Assembly: GCA_030622295.1 (NCBI GenBank)
Contig: JAUXGI010000054.1
Coordinates: 1-6,926, forward strand
Source of the DNA: Planctomycetota bacterium
GTDB taxonomy: Bacteria > Planctomycetota > B129-G9
Direction of reading: 5' to 3'
Length of the DNA stretch: 6,926 nt
Shown piece by piece: positions 1-5,781 of this stretch. Below the pieces are notes generated by a model. That model saw nothing but the letters and a program-made list of their open reading frames with translations, made no database searches and was not told the DNA's origin. Position 1 is the first letter of the stretch, and every line of letters starts with the position of its first letter. A program made the translations under genes and the position numbers.

Positions 1-2
1 AC

Positions 3-794
3 AACGTCGGCGGGCGCTTCTCCGTGATGACACCTGTCGGGCTTCTGTCGGCGGCGATGGGCGGCATCGACATCGAGGACCTGCTGGCGGGCGCGGCGGC
101 GATGGACAAGCGGTGCGCCAGGCCCACTTTGAAGAAGAACCCCGCATACCTCAACGCCGTCGTTCATTACATCGCCGACACGAAGAAGGGCAAGGTTATG
201 TCGGTGATGATGCCGTACTCCAACGCGCTCTACCTGGTGGCGGACTGGTACAGGCAGTTGTGGGCGGAGAGCCTGGGCAAGAAATATGACGCGAGGGGCA
301 GGGTCGTGTACACCGGCCAGACGCCGGTCAAGGCGCTCGGCGCGACCGACCAGCACTCGCAGGTGCAGCTCTACGTCGAGGGACCCAACGACAAGATATT
401 CACGCTGGTCGGCGTGGAGAAATACCGCCGCGAGGTTAAGATACCGAAGACCTATAAAAAGTACGACGCGCTGGAATACCTGGGCGGCAAGACCATGAAC
501 ATGTTGATAGAAGCCGAGCGCATTGGTACCATGCTGGCGCTGACGGCGGCGCGGCGGCCGAACCTGACGGTGACGCTGCCGGAGATTACGCCGCACACGG
601 TCGGACAGATGCTGCAGATGTACGAAATCCAGACGGCGTTCGCGGGCAGATTGTACAACATCAACGCCTTCGACCAGCCGGGCGTGGAGGCGGGCAAGAT
701 AGCGGCGTTCACGCTGATGGGGCGCAAGGGATACGCGAAGGAACGGCGGAGGGTTTTGAGCGGGACAAAGAAAAATGCCCGCTATATTCTGTAG
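3..794 (+). CDS. pgi: Glucose-6-phosphate isomerase, C-terminal part (5' end outside the window)
   Basis: This cytosolic enzyme interconverts glucose-6-phosphate and fructose-6-phosphate in glycolysis and gluconeogenesis. The frame is already open at base 3, and 263 codons precede the TAG stop. The first visible residues, NVGGRFSVMTPVGL, form the first phosphoglucose isomerase signature, so the gene starts upstream and the GTG at 24 lies inside the motif and is not a start. The second signature, FDQPGVEAGK, is encoded around 669-698. By family comparison the catalytic residues are Glu in QLWAESLGK (codon 267-269), His in ATDQHSQVQ (codon 354-356) and Lys at the end of the second signature (codon 696-698). 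All three are present, so the visible part looks functional. The lysine/arginine-rich tail ends normally. The next gene starts 59 bp downstream and is unrelated in function. Confidence 0.96.
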   Translation, partial: NVGGRFSVMTPVGLLSAAMGGIDIEDLLAGAAAMDKRCARPTLKKNPAYLNAVVHYIADTKKGKVMSVMMPYSNALYLVADWYRQLWAESLGKKYDARGRVVYTGQTPVKALGATDQHSQVQLYVEGPNDKIFTLVGVEKYRREVKIPKTYKKYDALEYLGGKTMNMLIEAERIGTMLALTAARRPNLTVTLPEITPHTVGQMLQMYEIQTAFAGRLYNINAFDQPGVEAGKIAAFTLMGRKGYAKERRRVLSGTKKNARYIL

Positions 795-853
795 ACATGG
801 TTGGATATATTTACGGGACAGGCCGGACACTCGGATCATTAGTAAACTGAATT

Positions 854-2620
854 ATGCCTCTGGAAGACGCCAGACTTTATTACAAGAACGTATTCCCCCG
901 GATGAGAAACATCATCCTGGGCGTGGTTACGCTTCTGGCCGCGGCGCTTCTGATTGTCGAAGCAGGCTGGGAAATCTCAGAAGCGGTCGACGGGATAATC
1001 ATCGTTTTCATGTGGGTGGCCGCGGTCGCTTTCATCCTCGACAACATCGCCAACATCGTCCTTCTCTTCGACCGGGAAATATACCTGAAGCAGAACTGGC
1101 TGAACCTCATCCTGACCGTCGTCTTCCTGGCGATGGTCTTAACGGGCTTTCATGCACTTGATTCTCTGCGAATATTCCTGATAGCATCCATCATCTTCGT
1201 GCTTATCCGGCTGAACAGGCAGATAAACGTTCTGTCAAAGCGTCCGGCGTTGCTCCTCATCGGTTCGTTTCTCATGGTGATATTTGTCGGGACGGTGCTC
1301 TTGTCTCTGCCGAAGGCATCGGCCACGGGCAGACCCATCAGACTGATAGACGCATGGTTCACCGCCACATCCGGCACGTGCGTGACGGGCCTTGTCGTCA
1401 GGGATACCTACGCCGACTTCTCGGATTTCGGCAGGGGGATTATTCTCGTCCTGTTGCAGATAGGCGGACTTGGGCTGATGACCTTCGCCGCCTTCTTTGC
1501 CCTGGTTGCGGGGCGGAGACCGAGCATAAAAGAGACGGCGGTGATGGGCGACATACTAAAGGTCGATGGGATGGGCAGAATAACGAAGGTCGTGATTTAC
1601 ATATTGCTGTTCACCCTGGTGTGCGAGGTTTTCGGGGCGGTCGCGACGTACGGCGCGTGGCACGCGCGCGACGGGAGCGCCCTGAACGACGGCGACCAGT
1701 TGTTTTTCAGCGCCTTTCACGCGGTCAGTTCCTTCTGCAACGCCGGCTTCAGTTTCTTCAAGGACAGTTTTGTCTCCTACCAGGGTTCATTCGCCGTCAA
1801 CACAGTCGTGCCGCTGTTGGTTGTGATAGGCGGGCTGGGCTTTGCGGTCAACATGAACATAATCGGCCTTCGGGGCGCGATCTTCGGCAGACTGCGCAAG
1901 CCAAAGGACGACGCGGAGCGCAGGATGCTCGCCTCCACGGCGCGATTCACGGTCCACACCAAACTGGCGCTGACAATGACCGCCATACTCGTCCTCGGCG
2001 GCTTCCTGTTCATACTCGTCCTCGAGAACGAAAACCCGGACACCCTCGGCGGCCTGGCGGGATGGCGGAAAGCGGGCGCGGCCCTGTTCCAGTCAATCAC
2101 CGCGCGCACGGCGGGCTTCAACACGATTTCCATCCGTTCGTGCACCACGCCCACGAAATTCCTGCTCATAATCCTGATGGTAATCGGCGCTTCGCCCGGC
2201 TCCACGGGCGGCGGCATAAAGACGGTGACGGTGGCCATATTCTTCATCGCGGTCTGGTCGATGCTCCGCGGCAGGAAAAACGTGGAGATATTCAGGCGCA
2301 CAATCCCGAACGACCTCGTCAGCAAGGCGTTCGTCATCACCATCCTGGGAGTCGTGTTCCTGTCGGTGGCCACGCTGGCGCTTTGCATAACGGAGGCCGG
2401 CAGGGGCTGGGAATTCCTCGATGTTCTGTTTGAGTCCGCCAGCGCTTTCGGTACCGTGGGACTGTCCACGGGCATAACTCCGCATTTGACGGACCTGGGC
2501 AAGATAATTATAATCCTACTGATGTTCGTGGGTCGAATAGGACCCCTGACGATGGTTGTGGCGTTGATTCAAAGACCGACCCGGTCGGAGTTGCCCTCGG
2601 AACGTGTTACGATAGGATAA
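854..2620 (+). CDS. trkH: TrkH/KtrB-family potassium uptake membrane subunit with extra N-terminal four-helix domain
   Basis: This 588-residue inner-membrane protein forms the K+ (possibly Na+-coupled) translocation pore and is gated by the TrkA/KtrA protein encoded next. From about residue 130 it has the four-repeat pore architecture. The P-loop filter segments each carry a conserved glycine: TCVTGL (G179), CNAGF (G298), RTAGF (G421) and GTVGL (G536). The intramembrane gating loop of the third repeat is GASPGSTGGGIK (445-456). Residues 1-129 are an addition to the core, with predicted helices at about 19-39, 46-72, 80-99 and 104-127. The last helix carries R106, R119 and R122, reminiscent of a voltage-sensor S4 segment (inference). 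An in-frame TGA at 848-850 makes the ATG at 854 the first possible ATG. No good Shine-Dalgarno precedes it, and Met17 (902) is the alternative start. TrkH versus KtrB naming is not settled by sequence alone. Confidence 0.93.
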   Translation: MPLEDARLYYKNVFPRMRNIILGVVTLLAAALLIVEAGWEISEAVDGIIIVFMWVAAVAFILDNIANIVLLFDREIYLKQNWLNLILTVVFLAMVLTGFHALDSLRIFLIASIIFVLIRLNRQINVLSKRPALLLIGSFLMVIFVGTVLLSLPKASATGRPIRLIDAWFTATSGTCVTGLVVRDTYADFSDFGRGIILVLLQIGGLGLMTFAAFFALVAGRRPSIKETAVMGDILKVDGMGRITKVVIYILLFTLVCEVFGAVATYGAWHARDGSALNDGDQLFFSAFHAVSSFCNAGFSFFKDSFVSYQGSFAVNTVVPLLVVIGGLGFAVNMNIIGLRGAIFGRLRKPKDDAERRMLASTARFTVHTKLALTMTAILVLGGFLFILVLENENPDTLGGLAGWRKAGAALFQSITARTAGFNTISIRSCTTPTKFLLIILMVIGASPGSTGGGIKTVTVAIFFIAVWSMLRGRKNVEIFRRTIPNDLVSKAFVITILGVVFLSVATLALCITEAGRGWEFLDVLFESASAFGTVGLSTGITPHLTDLGKIIIILLMFVGRIGPLTMVVALIQRPTRSELPSERVTIG

Positions 2621-2624
2621 GACA

Positions 2625-3296
2625 ATGAAAAAGTTCGCAGTTCTCGGTTTGGGACAATTTGCAATGACAATCGCCGGCAAACTGGCGAAAAACGGGGCCG
2701 AAGTGATAGTCGTCGACCGTGACGAGGACATGGTGGACCAGATGAAGGACGTGGTGAGCCTGGCGCTGAAGATGGACTCCACCGACCACGAGGCCCTGAT
2801 GGCCCAGGGGATACACAAGGCGGATGCGGCTATCGTCGGCATGGGCGACAATTTCGAGATGAGCGTGCTGACGACGTTCGCCCTCAAGCACCTGGGAGTG
2901 AAGTACATCATAGCGAAGGTATCGAACGAGATACACGGCAGAATCCTGTCGCAGATAGGCGCCGACGAGGTCATATGGCCCGAGGAAGAAAGCGCGATTC
3001 GGCTGGCGAACCGCCTGCTGAAGCCCACGATAATCGACTCGCTGGAACTGGCCGAAGGCCACAGCATAGCCCAGGTGACCGTGCCGCAACGACTGACGGG
3101 CAAAACACTGAGGGAGATTGACCCGCGCAACAAGTACAAGGTCAACATCGTTGCCGTCAAGCGCGCCGTTCCCGGGAAGAAGGAGCAATACAAAATCAAT
3201 GATGTCCCCTCCGCCGACAATGTGCTGCAGGAGGGGGACGTGCTGTTCGTCGCGGGCGCGGACAAGGACATCGCCGACTTCTCGCGCAGGAAGTGA
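2625..3296 (+). CDS. trkA: TrkA/KtrA-type RCK regulatory subunit of potassium uptake
   Basis: This cytosolic gating subunit assembles on TrkH/KtrB and opens or closes it in response to bound nucleotide (ATP/ADP or NAD(H) in known members). The protein has 223 residues, the usual size for a single-RCK KtrA-like protein and about half of the two-RCK E. coli TrkA. The N-terminal RCK_N Rossmann fold covers roughly residues 1-125, with the glycine-rich loop GLGQFA (8-13), the ribose-binding acidic residue D31 at the end of strand 2 (VIVVDRD) and the segment LKMDST (48-53). The RCK_C (TrkA_C) domain spans about 140-220 and includes the typical LQEGDVLFVAG. The third glycine of the GxGxxG loop is alanine (A13). 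The start lies 4 bp after the trkH stop with an AGGA-containing Shine-Dalgarno, so the two genes are almost certainly one transcriptional unit. Confidence 0.93.
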   Translation: MKKFAVLGLGQFAMTIAGKLAKNGAEVIVVDRDEDMVDQMKDVVSLALKMDSTDHEALMAQGIHKADAAIVGMGDNFEMSVLTTFALKHLGVKYIIAKVSNEIHGRILSQIGADEVIWPEEESAIRLANRLLKPTIIDSLELAEGHSIAQVTVPQRLTGKTLREIDPRNKYKVNIVAVKRAVPGKKEQYKINDVPSADNVLQEGDVLFVAGADKDIADFSRRK

Positions 3297-3302
3297 TTCA
3301 CC

Positions 3303-3360
3303 CGGCACGGCGCTTGTGCCGCCCCGCCCCCACCCGGTGCGACGGGCGAAACCGCCGGGT
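3303..3360 (+). promoter_or_regulatory. Two inverted repeats in the trkA-fur spacer
   Basis: The 79-bp spacer holds two potential hairpins. CGGCAC (3303-3308) pairs with GTGCCG (3316-3321) around a 7-nt loop. ACCCGG (3332-3337) pairs with CCGGGT (3355-3360), and an alternative inner GGT/ACC pairing is possible. The second ends 4 nt before the GAGAGG ribosome binding site of the Fur-family gene. Neither is followed by a T-run, so neither is a classical intrinsic terminator. They could be an RNA structure affecting translation, or an operator for autoregulation. No regulatory role is shown by sequence. Confidence 0.3.
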
Positions 3361-3364
3361 TACA

Positions 3365-3370
3365 GAGAGG
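3365..3370 (+). promoter_or_regulatory. Ribosome binding site favouring a TTG start for the Fur-family gene
   Basis: GAGAGG sits 5 nt before an in-frame TTG at 3376. This is a better match to the anti-Shine-Dalgarno than the AGGA (3392-3395) lying 4 nt before the in-frame ATG at 3400. It is the main reason for preferring the TTG. Confidence 0.5.
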
Positions 3371-3375
3371 ACGTC

Positions 3376-3810
3376 TTGCAGAGGGACGTACAGGAATTCA
3401 TGAAGCGCCTCAAGGCGCGCCGGCAGCGGCTCACCACGCAGAGAAAGAAGATCGTGGACAAGATCTTCTCGACGCACGGTCACTTCTCTGCAGATGACAT
3501 CCTGCACGAGTTGCGAAAAGACGGCTACCGCGCGTCAAGGGCCACCGTGTATCGCACCCTGGCGCTTCTGACCGAGTGCAATTTGCTCGAGACGATAGAC
3601 ATCGAGAAGGGATACAAACTCTACGAGCACGTGCTGGGCCACAGGCATCACGACCATTTCATCTGCACGAAGTGCGGCCGCATCGTGGAGTTCAGCAACG
3701 ATGCACTGGAGGACCTGCAGAACGAGATATCGCGCAGGATGGATTTCAGGCCGATTTCCCACTCTCTCAAGATATACGGCGTCTGTTCCAAATGCCAACA
3801 GGAGCGGTAG
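3376..3810 (+). CDS. Fur-family metal-dependent transcriptional regulator (Fur/PerR/Zur class)
   Basis: This is a cytosolic, dimeric DNA-binding repressor controlled by a metal ion or peroxide. It has 144 residues from the TTG at 3376, or 136 from the ATG at 3400; both lengths fit the family. Numbered from the TTG, the N-terminal winged helix includes RLTTQRKKIVDKIF, the metal-ligand region THGHFSADD and the recognition helix SRATVYRTL (54-62). The dimerisation domain begins with the hallmark HRHHDHFICTKCG (89-101). Two CxxC pairs, C97/C100 and C137/C140, make a structural zinc site. H129 in ISHSLKIYG is another expected ligand. Which metal is sensed (iron, zinc or manganese/peroxide) cannot be decided from these motifs, so no specific symbol is given. 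The gene follows trkA by 79 bp and may be read through from it, but the functional link is unclear. Confidence 0.92.
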   Translation: MQRDVQEFMKRLKARRQRLTTQRKKIVDKIFSTHGHFSADDILHELRKDGYRASRATVYRTLALLTECNLLETIDIEKGYKLYEHVLGHRHHDHFICTKCGRIVEFSNDALEDLQNEISRRMDFRPISHSLKIYGVCSKCQQER

Positions 3811-3818
3811 CCTTTGGC

Positions 3819-3843
3819 GAGGGGCTCCCCGCCTCAGGCGGAT
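3819..3843. repeat. GC-rich palindromic segment just after the Fur-family gene
   Basis: GGGG (3821-3824) and CCCC (3827-3830) face each other across CT, flanked by GGC (3816-3818) and GCC (3831-3833), which gives a bulged hairpin 6-8 nt after the stop codon. It overlaps CCGCC-TCA-GGCGG (3829-3841). The 15-nt string ending in GGAT at 3843 also occurs, reverse-complemented, as the loop of the downstream repeat copy (6881-6895). There is no T-run, so a terminator role is uncertain. It is more likely part of the same dispersed palindromic family. Confidence 0.5.
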
Positions 3844-3869
3844 TGCCTGTTGCCGTTTGGCGAATCGGC

Positions 3870-3940
3870 GAGGGGGTCAGACGCTGAGGAGGAGCCCCGA
3901 CTTGTCGGGGCGACGGGAAAGGGTCTGACTCCCCGAGCCT
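3870..3940 (+). repeat. Interspersed palindromic repeat, copy 1 (inverted relative to copy 2)
   Basis: This element lies in the spacer between the Fur-family gene and skp. Outer arms GGGGGTCAGAC (3872-3882) and GTCTGACTCCCC (3923-3934) are near-complementary. Between them sits a perfect hairpin, GCCCCGAC (3894-3901) with GTCGGGGC (3904-3911), best folded as a 7-bp stem with a CTTG loop. The segment 3915-3940 is exactly the reverse complement of 6849-6874. The architecture resembles REP/BIME or MITE-like elements, but no transposase is in the window and no target-site duplication is evident. Confidence 0.75.
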
Positions 3941-3945
3941 CAAAA

Positions 3946-3960
3946 GCGGCCGAGGGCCGC
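3946..3960. repeat. Short GC hairpin upstream of skp
   Basis: GCGGCC (3946-3951) and GGCCGC (3955-3960) are perfect inverted arms around GAG. The hairpin directly follows repeat copy 1 and has no T-run. It could fold in DNA or RNA upstream of the skp-ruvCAB cluster; no role can be assigned. Confidence 0.35.
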
Positions 3961-4013
3961 CGGGGCGTTGCGGCCGTCTGAGTCTTCATCTGAATCATTT
4001 CACCCCTTCAATC

Positions 4014-4018
4014 AGGAG
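4014..4018 (+). promoter_or_regulatory. Ribosome binding site fixing the skp start
   Basis: AGGAG lies 6 nt before the ATG at 4025. The reading frame stays open upstream to 3968, but only the 4025 start has this site, and it places a hydrophobic signal sequence at the very N-terminus. Confidence 0.8.
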
Positions 4019-4024
4019 AAAGAC

Positions 4025-4627
4025 ATGTTCATCAGTAAACCTTTTCTCGCCGGTGTTGCAGTCCTGGTTTTGGCGGCAGTGGTTTTCGCGTTCACGCTTC
4101 CCGGGTCGCCGCCGGCCGCTGCCGACGACGCCGGAATCCCCCAGTTGAAGATAGCCGTGGTCAACGTGGGCGAGGTCCTTGAAAAGATGAAGGACCGCAA
4201 GGCCAGGGATGAGGAACTCAGAAATGAAAAGGAAAAGTTGACGGCCGAAATTGTCAGTGACAGAAACAAAGCCGTGGACATTGCGGAAAAACTGGGAAAA
4301 ATGAAACCCGATGCTCCCGACAGGGAAGAGATGGAACAGAAACTGGCAAGCCTGCATGCCATTGTCGAACTCAAATACAAGAAAGCCCAGGCCAGACTGC
4401 TCAAGCGCCAGATGCGCGACCGACAGGAACTCTACGGAATCGTACGCGACACCGTCAACAGGTACGGCACGGAAAACAGGTTCTCGCTGGTGCTGAAAGC
4501 GGACGACAGGCGCATCAGGGACAATCCGCTGACACAGGAGCGGGAAATCGGCGCGAGAACCGTCCTGTACCAGGGCGAGCCCGTAACAGACATAACGGAT
4601 GCGATAATCAAGATGCTCAACAAGTGA
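4025..4627 (+). CDS. skp: Skp/OmpH-like periplasmic chaperone
   Basis: Members of this family hold unfolded outer-membrane proteins in the periplasm between the Sec translocon and the BAM complex. The product has 200 residues. Residues 1-23 form a signal peptide (a lysine, then a hydrophobic stretch of V, A, L and F), with a likely cleavage near PPAAADD (29-35). The mature protein opens with LKIAVVNVGEVLEKM (41-55), the usual family strand and first turn. A long charged heptad-rich coiled coil follows (about 55-140), then the C-terminal RFSLVLKADD (152-161) and DITDAIIKMLNK (189-200), typical of the body domain. It is highly basic, as expected. The usual neighbours of skp (bamA, lpxD) are absent; instead ruvC follows after 18 bp. 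Function is assigned from fold-level features, because the sequences of this family diverge greatly. Confidence 0.82.
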   Translation: MFISKPFLAGVAVLVLAAVVFAFTLPGSPPAAADDAGIPQLKIAVVNVGEVLEKMKDRKARDEELRNEKEKLTAEIVSDRNKAVDIAEKLGKMKPDAPDREEMEQKLASLHAIVELKYKKAQARLLKRQMRDRQELYGIVRDTVNRYGTENRFSLVLKADDRRIRDNPLTQEREIGARTVLYQGEPVTDITDAIIKMLNK

Positions 4628-4645
4628 GGCGTCCCGTCCCGCAAA

Positions 4646-5131
4646 ATGAAGATACTCGGAATAGACCCAGGACTTGTAAGGACCGGCTACGGGCTGGTGC
4701 GCTCCGAAGGGAGCCGGGTCAGCGTGGTCGAAGCAGGGTTCATTGCGACACCCGCTCGAAATCGCCCGCCCCTGGAGAAACGCCTGAGCACGATACACGA
4801 TGGCGTGCGGGAGATTATTGAACGCACCCGGCCCGACAGCGTAGCCGTGGAGCAACTCTACTCGCACTATGCCCACCCGCGCACGGCCATAATGATGGGC
4901 CACGCCCGGGGCGTCATCTTCCTGGCGGCGGCGATGTGCGGCGTGCCCGTGGCCAGTTACTCCGCAACGCAGGTAAAAAAATCGCTCACCGGCAACGGCC
5001 GTGCCGGCAAACAACAGGTGCAGCGCATGGTGAAGAACATGCTGGGGCTGAAAGAGAAACCCGCGCCCAACGACGTCGCCGACGCACTCGCCGTGGCATT
5101 GTGCCACTCAAACCACTCAGCGCGAAGGTAA
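4646..5131 (+). CDS. ruvC: Crossover junction endodeoxyribonuclease RuvC
   Basis: This dimeric, Mg2+-dependent nuclease cuts Holliday junctions symmetrically to finish homologous recombination, working on the RuvAB-bound junction. It has 161 residues with an RNase H-like fold. The four acidic catalytic residues are present: D7 in GIDPGL, E69 in VEQLY, and D143 and D146 in PNDVADALA. The N-terminal MKILGIDPGLVRTGYG and the GHARGV segment (85-90) are standard. Residues 72-80 (YSHYAHPRT, after EQL) replace the FxxN-type stretch of E. coli RuvC; I recall this form from planctomycete-like sequences. ATG is the start. Only a distant GAGG (4626-4629) lies upstream, so translation may be coupled to skp. 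Its stop is 2 bp before ruvA. Confidence 0.95.
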   Translation: MKILGIDPGLVRTGYGLVRSEGSRVSVVEAGFIATPARNRPPLEKRLSTIHDGVREIIERTRPDSVAVEQLYSHYAHPRTAIMMGHARGVIFLAAAMCGVPVASYSATQVKKSLTGNGRAGKQQVQRMVKNMLGLKEKPAPNDVADALAVALCHSNHSARR

Positions 5132-5133
5132 AA

Positions 5134-5766
5134 ATGATTTCCAGGATTTCCGGAAAACTCGTCTCCGTAAGCGGAGCCGTCGCAGAGGTCGAGATGAACG
5201 GCCTCACCTACGAGATACTCATACCGGAGATACTCAACAAGAAACTGCTGACGCTGCTCAACTCCGAGGTTCCTCTCTACACCTACCACTACATGGAGGG
5301 AGGCGTGGGCGGCGGGAACCTCACGCCGCGACTGGTGGGGTTCCTGGACAGGGTGGACAGGGAATTTTTCGAACTGTTCATCACGGTGCCGGGCGTGGGA
5401 GTGCGCAAGGCGCTGAAAGCGCTGACGGTCTCCGTAGACCGCATCGCCGCGGCGATAGAATCACGCGACCTGAGCGCGCTCATCGCCCTGCCGGGCATAG
5501 GGCGAAGAGTTGCGGAGAAAATAGTCGCGGAACTCAAGGGCAAGTGCACGAAATTCGCCCTGAAAAAACGCTTCGACGAAGAAGAGGGAGAGCCCGAACG
5601 CCCGCCCGACTTCCGCGATGAAGCGATGGACGTTCTGCTGCAATTGCAGTACAAACCCGTCGAGGCCGACCGCATGATACAGCAGGCGCTCGCCGAGCAG
5701 CCCGACGCGAACACGACCGAGCAACTGCTCGACACAATCTTCAAGTTGAGAAAAGTCGCCACCTGA
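5134..5766 (+). CDS. ruvA: Holliday junction branch migration protein RuvA
   Basis: RuvA tetramers bind the four-way junction and load the RuvB motors. The protein has 210 residues, close to the usual 190-205. Domain I (OB fold, about 1-70) begins MISRISGKLV, as is typical. Domain II has two helix-hairpin-helix motifs, VPGVGVRKA (85-93) and LPGIGRRVAEKI (119-130). An acidic linker, DEEEGEPERPPD (148-159), leads to domain III (about 160-207), which binds RuvB and contains MDVLLQLQYKPVEADRMI. The domain I-II connection is unusual: where common RuvA has a short REDA turn before LYGF, this one has a longer Gly-rich loop, MEGGVGGGNLTPRLVGF (54-70). GAAGG (5124-5128) is the ribosome binding site, overlapping the end of ruvC, so the two are translationally close. 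Confidence 0.94.
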   Translation: MISRISGKLVSVSGAVAEVEMNGLTYEILIPEILNKKLLTLLNSEVPLYTYHYMEGGVGGGNLTPRLVGFLDRVDREFFELFITVPGVGVRKALKALTVSVDRIAAAIESRDLSALIALPGIGRRVAEKIVAELKGKCTKFALKKRFDEEEGEPERPPDFRDEAMDVLLQLQYKPVEADRMIQQALAEQPDANTTEQLLDTIFKLRKVAT

Positions 5767-5781
5767 CCCGCAGGACACGAC

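Noticed and set aside
759..783. AGCGGG/CCCGCT inverted repeat at the end of pgi as a terminator
   Set aside because: It lies inside the coding region with a 13-nt loop and no T-run after it.
783..845. Promoter for trkH (TATATT at 783-788, TTGGAT at 801-806)
   Set aside because: No -35/-10 pair with acceptable spacing could be found; TTGAGC 756-761 to TATATT leaves 21 bp.
797..850. 17-codon ORF (MVGYIYG...) ending 3 bp before the trkH ATG, a possible leader peptide
   Set aside because: It has no ribosome binding site and no regulatory codon run; its in-frame stop is useful only for fixing the trkH start.
1354..2433. 359-codon plus-strand ORF inside trkH
   Set aside because: It is an out-of-frame, Arg/His/Gly-rich shadow of trkH, without a domain.
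3118..3375. Upstream extension of the Fur-family reading frame into trkA
   Set aside because: The extension overlaps trkA in another frame, has no Fur-like sequence and lacks a ribosome binding site.
3968..3998. Promoter for skp-ruvCAB (TTGCGG 3968-3973 with AATCAT 3993-3998)
   Set aside because: The spacing is 19 bp and the -10 is poor. A promoter is expected here but cannot be pinned down.
3995..5107. Long minus-strand ORF of 370 codons opposite skp and ruvC
   Set aside because: It mirrors two well-supported genes in a GC-rich genome and has no recognisable domain.
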